Origin: Streptomyces verrucosisporus
Lineage (GTDB): Bacteria > Actinomycetota > Actinomycetes > Streptomycetales > Streptomycetaceae
Assembly: GCF_017114865.1 (NCBI RefSeq)
Contig: NZ_JADEYH010000023.1
Span: forward strand, 17,431-81,430
Length of the DNA: 64,000 nucleotides
Direction of reading: 5' to 3'
The notes beneath the pieces were generated by a model. That model was given only the letters and a program-made list of their open reading frames with translations, had not been told where the DNA came from and did no database searches. Position 1 is the first letter of the stretch; every line of letters starts with the position of its first letter. A program made the position numbers and the translations under genes. Of the stretch, positions 17,861 to 26,069 are shown piece by piece.

Positions 17861-18928
17861 GTCCCGGTCCAGGACCGCCCCGCACGCCTGGCACGTCCAC
17901 TCTCGGATGTGGAGGGGCTTGGGGCCGTCCTTGACGCCGCACACGGAGCACACCCGGGAGGTCGGCTCGAACCGGCCGATCCTCACGAAGGTACGGCCGT
18001 ACCGGGCGGCCTTGTACTCCAGCATGCTCACGAACGCCGACCACCCGGCGTCGTGCACGGACTTGGCCAGGCGCGTGCGCGCGAGTCCCTTCACCGCCAG
18101 GTCCTCCACGGCGACCGCTTGGTTGTCGCGGATCAGCTGTGTGGAGAGCTGGTGGTGGAACTCGCGGCGCGCGTCCGCGACACGGGCGTGTGCCCGTGCG
18201 ACGCGGATCCTGGCCTTGTCCCGGTTCTTGCTGCCCTTCTCCTTGCGAGAGAGGGAGCGCTGCGCCTTCTTCAGGCGTTTTTCGGCCCGGCGCAGGAAGC
18301 GCGGGCTGTCGATCTTCGTCCCGTCGGAGAGGACCGCGAAGTGTCCGAGCCCGAGATCGATGCCCACCTCGGGCGCGACCTGGGACAGGACTTCCTCCGG
18401 GCCGGTCTCCACGACGAAGGACGCGAAGTACCGGCCTGCCGCGTCCTTGACCACGGTCACCGTGGACGGCGTCGACGGCAGGGAGCGGGACCACTTCACC
18501 TTGACGTCGCCGATCTTCGGCAGACGCAGCCTGCCGCCCGGGGTGATCGACCAGCGGGCGTTCGCCGTGAACCGGACCGACTGCCGGGTGTCCCTCTTCG
18601 ACTTGTACCGGGGCGCGCCCATGCGCGGGCGCTTGCCCTTCAGGCCGTCGAAGAAGTTCCGGTACGCGGCCTCCAGGTCGCGCAGCGACTGCTGGAGAAC
18701 GACCGCCGACACCTCGCCGAGCCACGCCCGCTCCGGGGTGCTCTTCGCCTCGGTGATCAGCGCCTTCGACAGGTCGCCGGTCTTCGGGAACGGCAGCCCC
18801 TCGCTGCGGGCGGTCTCCCGAGCGCGAAGCGCGTCGTTGTAGACCACCCGCGCACACCCGAACGCCCTCGCTAACGCCATGCGCTGACCGACGCTCGGGT
18901 ACAAGCGGAAGCTGTACCGAAGCTGCAT
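17720..18928 (-). CDS. tnpB: RNA-guided endonuclease TnpB (IS605 OrfB)
   Basis: A 402-residue RuvC-type nuclease. It begins MQLRYSFRLYPSVGQRMALARAFG, the OrfB helix-turn-helix. The RuvC acidic residues are complete: D191 in VGIDLGLGHFAV, E275 in AVEDLAVKGLART, and Asp at 354/356 in LDRDINAAVNVA. The zinc ribbon CSVCGVKDG...CQACG lies between the last two. It appears full-length and undamaged. ATG at 18926-18928 was chosen because the family starts there; two upstream Met codons exist. It is divergent from tnpA with 25 bases between starts. Confidence 0.93.
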   Translation of the reverse strand: MQLRYSFRLYPSVGQRMALARAFGCARVVYNDALRARETARSEGLPFPKTGDLSKALITEAKSTPERAWLGEVSAVVLQQSLRDLEAAYRNFFDGLKGKRPRMGAPRYKSKRDTRQSVRFTANARWSITPGGRLRLPKIGDVKVKWSRSLPSTPSTVTVVKDAAGRYFASFVVETGPEEVLSQVAPEVGIDLGLGHFAVLSDGTKIDSPRFLRRAEKRLKKAQRSLSRKEKGSKNRDKARIRVARAHARVADARREFHHQLSTQLIRDNQAVAVEDLAVKGLARTRLAKSVHDAGWSAFVSMLEYKAARYGRTFVRIGRFEPTSRVCSVCGVKDGPKPLHIREWTCQACGAVLDRDINAAVNVAKAAGLAASACGAQVRPGLVPAPRGEAGTHSTPQPSTAR

Positions 18929-18953
18929 GCGGATCATGGTACACAGTTGGTTT

Positions 18954-19370
18954 ATGGGTATCGATGAGAACGTTCGCACTGGTCGTCACTGCGTCTTCCG
19001 CATGCATGTCCACTTGGTTTTCGTGACGAAGTACCGGCACTCCGTCTTCGTTGACCGGCACTTGACGCGGTGCGAGGAGATCATGCGGGCCGTGTGCGAG
19101 GACTTCGAGGCCGAGCTGGTCGAGTTCAACGGCGAGAACAACCACGTCCATCTCCTCGTGAACTTCCCGCCGAAGGTTGCCGTGTCCAGGCTGGTGAACT
19201 CCCTCAAAGGCGTGTCCTCCCGCAGGCTCCGCCAGGAGTTCCCCGACCTCGTCCGCCACTACTGGCGGGCACAGCGCCTGTGGTCCGGCTCGTACTTCGC
19301 CGGGTCCGTCGGCGGCGCGCCGCTCAGCATCGTGAAGCAGTACATCGAGCAGCAGAACCGGCCACTCTGA
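18954..19370 (+). CDS. tnpA: IS200/IS605-family Y1 transposase TnpA
   Basis: A 138-residue single-strand HUH transposase. The HUH pair is NNHVHLLVNFPP, and the catalytic Tyr is in SIVKQYIEQQ near the C-terminus. CVFRMHVHLVFVTKYRHSVF is the conserved N-terminal strand. It is complete and of usual length, so the element may still be mobile. An upstream in-frame ATG at 18927 is possible but overlaps the tnpB start. Confidence 0.94.
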   Translation: MGIDENVRTGRHCVFRMHVHLVFVTKYRHSVFVDRHLTRCEEIMRAVCEDFEAELVEFNGENNHVHLLVNFPPKVAVSRLVNSLKGVSSRRLRQEFPDLVRHYWRAQRLWSGSYFAGSVGGAPLSIVKQYIEQQNRPL

Positions 19371-19469
19371 CCCGGGCTGAGGTGAACAGTGCAGATCCGT
19401 GCCCACAGCTGAGGTCAGAGCAGCTCTCAGATTCGCTTCACCACCGGGCTGAAACCCGGTGCACTGCGA

Positions 19470-19922
19470 ATAGTCCCGGTAGCCGCCACCCTCGATGTGT
19501 TCGGTGAGGGTGCGGGCGTCGCGCTCGTCGCCCATGAGGCGAAGGCACTGCTCGTGGATGGCCCGTGAGCTGTCCGGGTGGGCCTGGATGTGGTCGGCGA
19601 TGGCTGCAACGGCATGGTGCAGGCGGTCCTGGGCGTCACGGGCCTGGTAGAACGCCTCGACGGCCTCCTGAACGAGCCGCCTGCTGTTGACGTCGAGCCC
19701 TTCGAGAGGCGGGGACATCAGCTCTTCCAGGGGCAACTCGAAGACGCGGGCGAAGGCGAGGGCCTCGTCGAGGTTGATGCGGCGGCGGGGCTTGCCGTTC
19801 TCGATACGCCACACCGCGGTCTGACTCATCCTCACGCCGGCCTTCGTCACCCGCTCCGCCAGCTCGGTGGTGCTCCACCCCCTGACCTCCCGCTCCAGCG
19901 CCACTCGCGCGGCCACATCCAC
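19470..19922 (-). pseudogene. XRE-family regulator gene, 3' end cut by the IS and 5' end possibly truncated
   Basis: Helix-turn-helix regulator that would precede the integrase. It shows REVRGWSTTELAERVTKAG, SQTAVWRIENGKPRRRINLDEAL and FELPLEELMSPPLEGL. It reads on the minus strand until GGGYRDY, where the IS begins. Removing 17682-19469 joins this to TAC CGA TAA at 17673-17681, giving a natural end (YRDYYR, stop) 21 bases before the integrase start. In the present state the frame runs on into the IS. The start is unclear: GTG codons at 19922 and 19916 lie within text that reads as relaxase on the other strand, so the original N-terminus may be gone. Confidence 0.75.
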
Positions 19923-21215
19923 ATCGCCGCCACCACCGTCCGCGGTGATCTGCAAAAGGCCCGCCACTGGAACGACTACCTCACCGCCGACCGCGAACTG
20001 GCGGCGATCGAGACCGAGTACGGCCTGCGCCAGGTGGTGCGCGGTGACCGCACCGCCGCCAAACGGCCCACCCGGGCCGAGCAGGAGAAGGCCCGCCGCC
20101 ACGGCCGGCAGAAGACCTCCCGCGAACGCCTGCGCACCACCGTCCGCCAACTGGTCTCCATCGCCACCAGCCCGGAGGAGTTCCTCCACCTCCTCGACGG
20201 CGTCGAGGGCGTCCTCGTCGACGTCCAGCACTTCCCTTCCGGCGACGTCCGCGGCTACAAGGTCGCCGCCGAAGGCGACACCAACGCCGCAGGGCAGCCA
20301 GTCTGGTTCTCCGGCTCCGCCCTCGCCTCCGACCTGTCGTACCCCAGGATCGCGGAACGCCTCACCGCCATCAGCCCCCAACCCGCCCAGGAGCCGGACC
20401 ACCGGACCAGCCCCTGGCAGCAGGCCGCCGCTGCGGCCGACCGTATCCCCCACCACCACCTCGACCACAGCGACGACGCAGTCGCTCAGGCCCACCTCGC
20501 CGCCTTCGGCGAAGCCCTCGACACCCTGCCACTGCTCGCCCCCCACGACCTGCGCCCTCGGTTGCGGCAGGCCGCCGAAGCCTTCGAACGCGCCGCCCGC
20601 TCCCGCATCCGCGCCCAAGGCCGGCACGCCCGCGCCCTGCGCCGCGCCATCCGGGAGCTACGCACTGCACCGGTGACCGGCGACGGAACCGGGCTGGCCC
20701 TGTTCCTCGACACCGCCTTGGTCGTCGTCATCGCCGCCGCCCACTGGCACGCCAGGCGCCGCCACGCCCAGCAGGCCGAAGCCGCCCACCGGGCTGCCAC
20801 CCACCTGCGCGCCGCCTACACGGTGGCCGCCGAAGAACCGATGGCCCGCCTCCGGGAGCAGGGCCGCCACCTGGCCCGGCCCGTCCGCGACCAGGCCGCC
20901 GCCCTCCTGCACGCCACCGCACCGCAGCTCGCCGAGCAGATACTGCGCGAGCCGGGCTGGCCCGCCCTGGCCGTCACCCTCACCCACGCCCACCAGGCCG
21001 GACACGACCCCCGAGCCCTGCTGACCGAAGCCGTCACCCATCGGGAACTGCACACCGCCCACTCCCTCAGCGACACCCTCACCTGGCGCCTGAACCGCCT
21101 CACCGGCATGGCAGGGGAAGGGTCCGTCCGCCCCACCCCCGCAGGCACCGCGCAGCCAGGGTCCGCTGCAGCCGTACCCGATCGCTCCCAGCCAGAGTCC
21201 CCGCGAAGGCGCTGA
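19911..21215 (+). pseudogene. C-terminal fragment of a mobilization relaxase
   Basis: From GHIHIAATTVRGDLQKARHWNDYL onward the sequence matches plasmid/integrative-element relaxases of actinomycetes. HIH is the metal-binding part of the relaxase active site. WNDYLTADRELAAIETEYGLRQV and the later Ala/Arg-rich helical region also fit. The N-terminal part (about 170 residues in relatives, including the catalytic Tyr) is missing. Upstream of 19911 the frame stays open only because it runs antisense to the XRE gene. The loss of the catalytic region means it cannot nick DNA by itself. Confidence 0.78.
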
Positions 21216-21251
21216 TGACGCGAAAATCGTCGTGATCACCGCCGTCGGGCA

Positions 21252-21292
21252 TGTTCCCCGAGGGAACAGCGAACGTGTTCCCTCGGGGAACG
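21252..21292. promoter_or_regulatory. Two adjacent TGTTCCC-N3-GGGAACA palindromes
   Basis: Site 1 is TGTTCCCCGAGGGAACA (21252-21268), perfect. Site 2 is TGTTCCCTCGGGGAACG (21276-21292), one mismatch. Their centres are 24 bp apart, and a looser half-repeat (CCCTGAAGGAACAGGG) follows at 21303-21318. This is the look of a paired operator in the gap between the relaxase fragment and the regulator at 21550. The bound protein is not known; the XRE regulator nearby is a candidate. Confidence 0.65.
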
Positions 21293-21390
21293 CCCGGTCC
21301 GTCCCTGAAGGAACAGGGCGAGGCCCGTCCCCACCGGACGGCACAGCAGACGCCGCTGACCGTAGGACACATCGGCGCCGAGAACTTCAC

Positions 21391-21436
21391 TGGGCCAGCC
21401 CCTGCCGAGGCAGCTGCCTCGGCAGGGGCTGGCCCA
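21391..21436. repeat. Perfect 46-bp palindrome
   Basis: 21391-21413 is the exact reverse complement of 21414-21436 with no spacer (centre GCAGCTGC). It lies 175 bases after the relaxase stop and 114 bases before the regulator start. It could be a terminator for the relaxase transcript, or a transfer/replication site. No T-run follows it. Confidence 0.9.
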
Positions 21437-21549
21437 CAGTTGCGTTGGCATGGGTACCGTTCTCGTGACGAGGCTCGACCGGCCGGAGCCACCACGCCCT
21501 GCCGACCGCTTGAGCACAGCCGGCCAACCGACATGTGGGAGGCGCCCTG

Positions 21550-22779
21550 ATGCTGGAAGAAGCCGAGGAGATCGGCCGCCGTGCCCGGCGTGCCCGCTTG
21601 CGGCTGGGCATGCCGCAGGCGGACCTCGCCGCGGCCCTGGGGAAGTCGCAGGGCTGGGTGTCCAAGATGGAGCGCGGTCTGATCGAGCTGGACCGTGTCG
21701 GCATACTGAACCTGCTGGCGGCCGAGCTGCACGTTCATCCCAATGACCTGATCGGTCGTCCGTACACCGGCTCGCCCGACGGGAACCAGTGGCAGGTCGC
21801 CGCGTCCTCGATCCTTCGGGAGCTGCGCCGCTACGACCTCGCGCCCGTCTACGACGGCATTCCCCGCCCGGCGGCGGAGCTGTGGGGCGGGGTCACCCGT
21901 CTGCACCGGCTGCGGGACACGGCTTCGAACGTGGCCATCCTGCGGGTCCTGCCGGATCTGCTCCGCGAGGCCCGTGCTCTCGCCGAGGTGTCCACCGGGC
22001 ACGAGCGGGAGGAGGCGTACGCGATCTACGCGGTGTGCTGCAAGTTCGCCCACACCGCCGCCCACGCTCTCGGCCACCCCGAGCTGATCGCCATGGCGTG
22101 TGAGCGGGCCGCCTGGTTCGCGAGGCTGTCCGGTGACCCCGTGCTGCCCGCCGTCGCCGACTGGATGCGCGTGTGGGACATGTGGGCCAGTGCCGACTGG
22201 GAGGACGCCGTCGTCCTGTCGGACAAGGCGATCAGCAGCGTGCAGGAGGGGTACGAGCGGGGCGAACCGCTGGCTGTGCGGGCGTGGGGGTCGCTCCAGC
22301 TCCGTGCGGCCGTCTCTGCGGCGCGGGGCGGTCGGTCTGCGGAGGCCGAAGACCGTATCGGCCTGGCGAGGACGGCGGTCGACCGCATGAGCGCCTACAC
22401 CGGTCCCCCGGTGTACGACAGGCACTCGCTGACGTTCTCGCCCGGCAACGTCCAGATCCACGCCATCAGCGTGGCCCTGGAGACGGGCGAACAGCGCAAG
22501 GCCCTGGCGATAAACCGCCGCACCGGTCCGGAGCTGGTCGCCTCCCTGCCCAACTCGCGCCAGGGGCACCACCACATGGACCTCGCGCGAGCCTGGTTGT
22601 GGGACGGGAACCGCGACAAGGCCCTGTCCGAGCTGGAGACGGCCGAGCGTGTCGCACCGCAACTCGTCCGCAACCACCCCATCGCCCGCTCCACCCTGCG
22701 CAGCATCGTCTATGCCGAACGCACATCCACCCGTGAGAAGCTGAGGCGCATGTCCGACCGCTTCCACCTGGACGGATGA
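21550..22779 (+). CDS. XRE-family helix-turn-helix regulator with TPR-like C-terminal domain
   Basis: A 409-residue regulator. The N-terminal HTH is ARRARLRLGMPQADLAAALGKSQGWVSKMERG. The remaining 330 residues are helical repeats (YAVCCKFAHTAAHALG, LARAWLWDGNRDKALSELETAE) of the kind that bind peptides or ligands in Streptomyces regulators. ATG 21550 follows GGGAGG at 21537-21542. It belongs to the foreign block by position, but codon use is ordinary. Its targets may include the palindromes upstream (inference). Confidence 0.85.
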   Translation: MLEEAEEIGRRARRARLRLGMPQADLAAALGKSQGWVSKMERGLIELDRVGILNLLAAELHVHPNDLIGRPYTGSPDGNQWQVAASSILRELRRYDLAPVYDGIPRPAAELWGGVTRLHRLRDTASNVAILRVLPDLLREARALAEVSTGHEREEAYAIYAVCCKFAHTAAHALGHPELIAMACERAAWFARLSGDPVLPAVADWMRVWDMWASADWEDAVVLSDKAISSVQEGYERGEPLAVRAWGSLQLRAAVSAARGGRSAEAEDRIGLARTAVDRMSAYTGPPVYDRHSLTFSPGNVQIHAISVALETGEQRKALAINRRTGPELVASLPNSRQGHHHMDLARAWLWDGNRDKALSELETAERVAPQLVRNHPIARSTLRSIVYAERTSTREKLRRMSDRFHLDG

Positions 22780-22860
22780 GAGCCGTATTCCTCTGATTGA
22801 GGGGCCCCGGCCTCGTAGGACGGCCGGCGCCCCCGTGCGGGGGCCGCGGCCGTCCCGTAC

Positions 22861-22892
22861 GCAGGGGCGCGAGTCAGTGCTCGCGCCCCTGC
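22861..22892 (+). terminator. Hairpin downstream of the XRE-TPR gene
   Basis: A perfect 13-bp stem (22861-22873 with 22880-22892) and a 6-nt loop. A second small hairpin (GCCCCCGTGCGGGGGC, about 22829-22844) lies just before it. The pair separates the regulator from the convergent DUF2267 gene. Confidence 0.75.
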
Positions 22893-22978
22893 GGGGGTGC
22901 GGGGATCCGCTCGCCTCCCCTCACCGTCCTGACACCGCGCCGCCGTTCGGCCGGCCGTCTCCCGGCCGGTCTCGAAGC

Positions 22979-23389
22979 TCAGACGAGCTGGCCGGTCCGG
23001 CGGGCGAGCTGGGCGCGCCCGAACAGCAGGGCGTAGCCGGGCGGCAGACGGTCGATGATCCGGTCGAGCAGGTCCTCCTCGGCGAGTTCGGCGACCACGC
23101 TGAGCACCGAGCTGACGTCCCAGCGCGCCGTCGCCGGGGTGGCGCCCTCGATGCGGGCCGCGACGCTGTCGACGAACTGCGCGCCGCTGAGCGGTTTGAC
23201 CACCTTGAGCTGGTCGGTCAGCACACGCGTGCCCTCCTGCGGGAGGCGGACGGCCAGTTCCGTGCGCTCGGCACCGGTGAGATGGCCGCCGAGCGCCGAG
23301 AGCACGATCCGGGAGACGCGCTCCGCCTCCTTGGCCGTCGGGTACTGCCCCCGCTCGCGTACCTGCGCCACGAACTCGCTCCACCGCAT
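22979..23389 (-). CDS. DUF2267 domain protein
   Basis: A 136-residue protein that is DUF2267 throughout: MRWSEFVAQVRERGQYPTAKEAERVSRIVLSALGGHLTGAE and LPQEGTRVLTDQ. The ATG at 23387-23389 is preceded by GGGGAGA. No membrane segment, no catalytic motif; the function of the domain is unknown, though it is widespread in stress-linked regions. Whether it belongs to the integrative element or to the host core cannot be told because the right boundary of the element was not found. Confidence 0.85.
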   Translation of the reverse strand: MRWSEFVAQVRERGQYPTAKEAERVSRIVLSALGGHLTGAERTELAVRLPQEGTRVLTDQLKVVKPLSGAQFVDSVAARIEGATPATARWDVSSVLSVVAELAEEDLLDRIIDRLPPGYALLFGRAQLARRTGQLV

Positions 23390-24138
23390 GATCCATCTCC
23401 CCTTCCGTACTGACTGGTACCGGTGAGGTGGTCGGCACGGGCCGTCGCCCGCTGCCCCGCCAGGAACGCGGGGCAGTCGGCGGTGCGGCACTGAGTGCAA
23501 TGCCCTCCGTCCATCTGTATAGCCCAGGTCAAGAAAACCTGACAACAGTCGGCTCAGGGGTGCGCAGCCACCTCGTATCAGCCCTGGTCCAGGGGAGGCG
23601 CGACAGCGGGCTTCCGTCGACCGGGGCGTACACCCGTGTGCCCGGGAGAAGCGCTTTCATACGGAACGGGTCACGGCGTTCGCGAAGGCATACGCCTCAC
23701 CTGCGGCGACGGCGCGCGGGGGCGCGCCCGCCCGACACCTCCCCTCCCTCCGCCTCACGCGGCGCCGACCTCGACCCCCCTTCGCCTCGCGGGCCTTCGA
23801 CCTCCGGCTCGGGGCGCATTGGGGAAGGAAAAGTCCGATGCGTCCTATGACACATTTCACACTCGCTCCTGGAGGGGCGGCGGAACCTCCGCCCTCTGCG
23901 TCTCCGCATCGGGCGCGCTCCTCCGAGGGGCGGTCCGCTCTTCCGTGCGCTTCGGGAAGATCCCGACCCTCCGTCCTCCGGCGGGCGCCTGCCGTCACGA
24001 ACGCAATCCGCAGTCGGCGTGCCGCCGCCTCGGCGACGACGGAGCGGCGGACACGGCCCCGGCGGCGCCCGTACGGACGTCCCACCGTGCCGGGCCGACC
24101 GGTGACACGGGGTGCCACAACGGCGCGACAATGGCGGA
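23390..24138. other. Long intergenic stretch without a convincing gene
   Basis: About 750 bases. The left part holds the DUF2267 promoter and a short dyad (AGGTCAAGAAAACCT, 23526-23540). The middle is Arg/Pro-rich in every frame, typical of non-coding GC-rich DNA. A Cys-rich minus-strand frame at 23532 (GGHCTQCRTADCPAF) has no ribosome site. No RNA gene was recognised. Confidence 0.55.
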
Positions 24139-25098
24139 GTGAGCAGCGCACCGCCTCCCCCGCCCGTCCCCGACCCCGCCCCCCAGGGGCCCCCCGTGTC
24201 CCGGACACCCCCGGAGTCCCCGGAGTCCCTCGCCCCGCGCCTCCCCTCCCCCCTGACCGAGACCGCCGACGAGCACTTCTCACGCCACGGAGTCCGGCTG
24301 CTGCTCAAACGCGACGACCTGATCCACCCGGAGCTCGTCGGCAACAAGTGGCGCAAGCTCGTGCCCAATCTGCGCGCCGCCGTGCGGGCCGGCGAGCGCA
24401 CGCTGCTGACCTTCGGCGGGGCCTACTCCAACCATCTGCGCGCCACCGCCGCCGCCGGGCGTCTGCTGGGCCTGTCGACGATCGGGGTCGTACGGGGCGA
24501 GGAGCTCGCCGGCCGGCCCCTCAACGACTCCCTGGCCCGCTGCGCCGCCGACGGCATGCGGCTGCACTTCGTGACGCGGGCGGACTACCGTCGCAGGAAC
24601 ACCCCGGAGTGGACCGCCGCGCTGCGCGACCGCTTCGGCCCGTTCCGCCTCATACCGGAGGGCGGCAGCAACGCCGAGGCCGTGCGGGGCGCCGCGGAGC
24701 TGGGCCGGGAACTGCGCGGCGCGGCGGACGTGGTGGCCGTCGCCTGCGGTACGGGCGGCACCCTCGCCGGCCTCGCCGCGGGGCTCGCCGGCGGGCAGCG
24801 CGCGATCGGCTTCGCCGCCCTGCGCGGCGGCTTCCTCACAGGGGAGGTGGAGAGGCTCCAGCACGCCGCCTTCGGCGGACGCCGCGGCGCGTGGACGGTG
24901 GAGGACCGCTTCCACTGCGGCGGCTTCGCCCGCACCACCGGCGCGCTGGAGTCCTTCGCCCGAGGCTTCGAGGCCCGGCACGGACTGCCGGGCCTGGACC
25001 GCGTGTACGTCGCCAAGATGCTGTACGGCCTGGCGGCCCTGGCCGGCGAGGGCGCCTTCCCCCGGGGGACGACGCTGGCCGCCGTGGTCACCGGTTAG
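24139..25098 (+). CDS. ACC deaminase/D-cysteine desulfhydrase-like PLP enzyme
   Basis: A 319-residue fold-type II PLP enzyme. The PLP Lys lies in LVGNKWRKLVPNL, with TFGGAYSNHLRATAAAG and a phosphate-binding loop ACGTGGTLAGLAAGL. The family deaminates 1-aminocyclopropane-1-carboxylate or desulfhydrates D-cysteine; residues cannot settle which. The N-terminal 40 residues are Pro/Ser-rich and probably disordered. The start is uncertain: GTG 24139 is used, and GTG 24112 is also in frame. Monocistronic. Confidence 0.85.
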   Translation: MSSAPPPPPVPDPAPQGPPVSRTPPESPESLAPRLPSPLTETADEHFSRHGVRLLLKRDDLIHPELVGNKWRKLVPNLRAAVRAGERTLLTFGGAYSNHLRATAAAGRLLGLSTIGVVRGEELAGRPLNDSLARCAADGMRLHFVTRADYRRRNTPEWTAALRDRFGPFRLIPEGGSNAEAVRGAAELGRELRGAADVVAVACGTGGTLAGLAAGLAGGQRAIGFAALRGGFLTGEVERLQHAAFGGRRGAWTVEDRFHCGGFARTTGALESFARGFEARHGLPGLDRVYVAKMLYGLAALAGEGAFPRGTTLAAVVTG

Positions 25099-25655
25099 CC
25101 CTCCCCGCTCGATGCGGTCACCGGAAGCACACCGGGGCCACCGAGGAGCGGTCGCACGACGCCCTCCTCCGCGCGCGGCCGACCGCGCGGCGCGGGCCGC
25201 GGCAGGGAGCTGTCGGCCGAACTCGCGCGTCCGCGCCGGGCGGGTTACGAACGCTTCCGGTGGTGGGTATTGAACTGGAACGAACCCGCACCGGTTTCCA
25301 CGCGCCGCTCGGCTCCGAGCCGGTGGACGAGTGGACGGTCCGGCGGCCGAGCGGGCACCGAGCCCCCCGGAGGACCGGGAACAAACGACGGCCCCGCGGC
25401 GCTGTGAACCCGGCGTGAGCGGATACGAATTGGGCACCGCAGACCCCTAGCCACGGAGAGTACCCATGTGTTTACTATGGGTGACGACCGCAGGAAGGGT
25501 GCCTCCTCGGCCCGGGCGACAGCATGCCCCGGATCGCGATAGCGTCGCAGTCGAACTATCTGCCACGCCCGTCCGTTGACCTGTTGCCCCGTCGCGACGG
25601 GGTCGCGGGCGGGCGTACACGGCAGCCACCAGCTTGTGCCACCTTGGAGGTGAGG
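25099..25655. other. Promoter region of the sigH operon
   Basis: 557 bases without a gene. It contains a SigB/SigH-like promoter (see next entry) and, nearer the operon, a dyad ACCCATGTGTTTACTATGGGT (25465-25485) with GTTT inside. In S. coelicolor the sigH operon has several promoters; the spacing here allows the same. Confidence 0.55.
25243..25270 (+). promoter_or_regulatory. Candidate SigH/SigB-type promoter
   Basis: GGTTAC (25243-25248), a 16-bp spacer, then GGGTAT (25265-25270). This resembles the GTTT-N14-16-GGGTAT consensus of SigB-family factors and lies 386 bases before the anti-sigma gene, consistent with autoregulation of the operon. Confidence 0.5.
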
Positions 25656-26069
25656 GTGTCCCAGATCGCAGGCGAGCCCGGGACGCAGGACTTCGTCGAG
25701 GTCCGGCTGCCCGCCGCGGGCGCCTACCTTTCGGTACTGCGTACCGCCACCGCCGGTCTCGCGGCCCGCTTGGACTTCACCCTCGACGAGATCGAGGATC
25801 TGCGCATCGCCGTCGACGAGGCGTGCGCCATCCTGCTCCAGCAAGCGGTCCCCGGCAGCGTGCTGAGCTGCGTCTTCAACCTCGTCGGGGACTCTCTGTG
25901 GGTGACGGTCTCGGCACCCACCACGGACGGCCGCGCGCCCGAGCGCGACACCTTCGCCTGGACGGTGCTCTCCGCACTGGCCGGCGAGGTCGACTCGGCC
26001 GTGGCCGAGGACCGCACTGTCAGCATCAGCCTGCACAAGAAGCGCGGCGCCGGCCCAGGGGCGCCGTGA
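25656..26069 (+). CDS. Anti-sigma factor of the RsbW/UshX type
   Basis: A 137-residue HATPase-fold protein that binds and inhibits SigH. It has DFTLDEIEDLRIAVDEACAILL (N-box region, Glu-Asp form) and LWVTVSAPTTDG. GTG 25656 has GGAGG five bases before it; a GTG six bases upstream is also possible. The stop overlaps the sigH start (GTGA), so the antagonist and its sigma factor are made in a fixed ratio. It is called prsH/ushX in S. coelicolor. Confidence 0.88.
   Translation: MSQIAGEPGTQDFVEVRLPAAGAYLSVLRTATAGLAARLDFTLDEIEDLRIAVDEACAILLQQAVPGSVLSCVFNLVGDSLWVTVSAPTTDGRAPERDTFAWTVLSALAGEVDSAVAEDRTVSISLHKKRGAGPGAP

Larger units (their letters stand above)
17682..19469. mobile_element. IS200/IS605-family insertion sequence with tnpA and tnpB
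   Basis: About 1.79 kb with divergent tnpA (plus) and tnpB (minus). The end beyond tnpB has a hairpin (CGCCGCCCTGAAGGACGGCG, 17692-17711) and then, reading outward, GAGGATGTCAA, an end I recall from many Streptomyces tnpB elements. The end beyond tnpA has the hairpin ACCGGGCTGAAACCCGGT (19443-19460). There is no terminal inverted repeat and no target duplication, as expected. The exact right junction (about 19465-19470) is inferred from restoring the interrupted regulator frame. Confidence 0.85.

Noticed and set aside
17673..20627. 984-residue minus-strand frame spanning IS and XRE gene
   Set aside because: Only the part at 19470-19922 reads as a known domain; the rest is antisense to the relaxase fragment or read-through of the IS in the wrong frame.
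23218..23532. Small Cys-rich frame (GGHCTQCRTADCPAF) upstream of DUF2267
   Set aside because: No ribosome site, and it runs into the DUF2267 gene in another frame; could not be supported as a gene.
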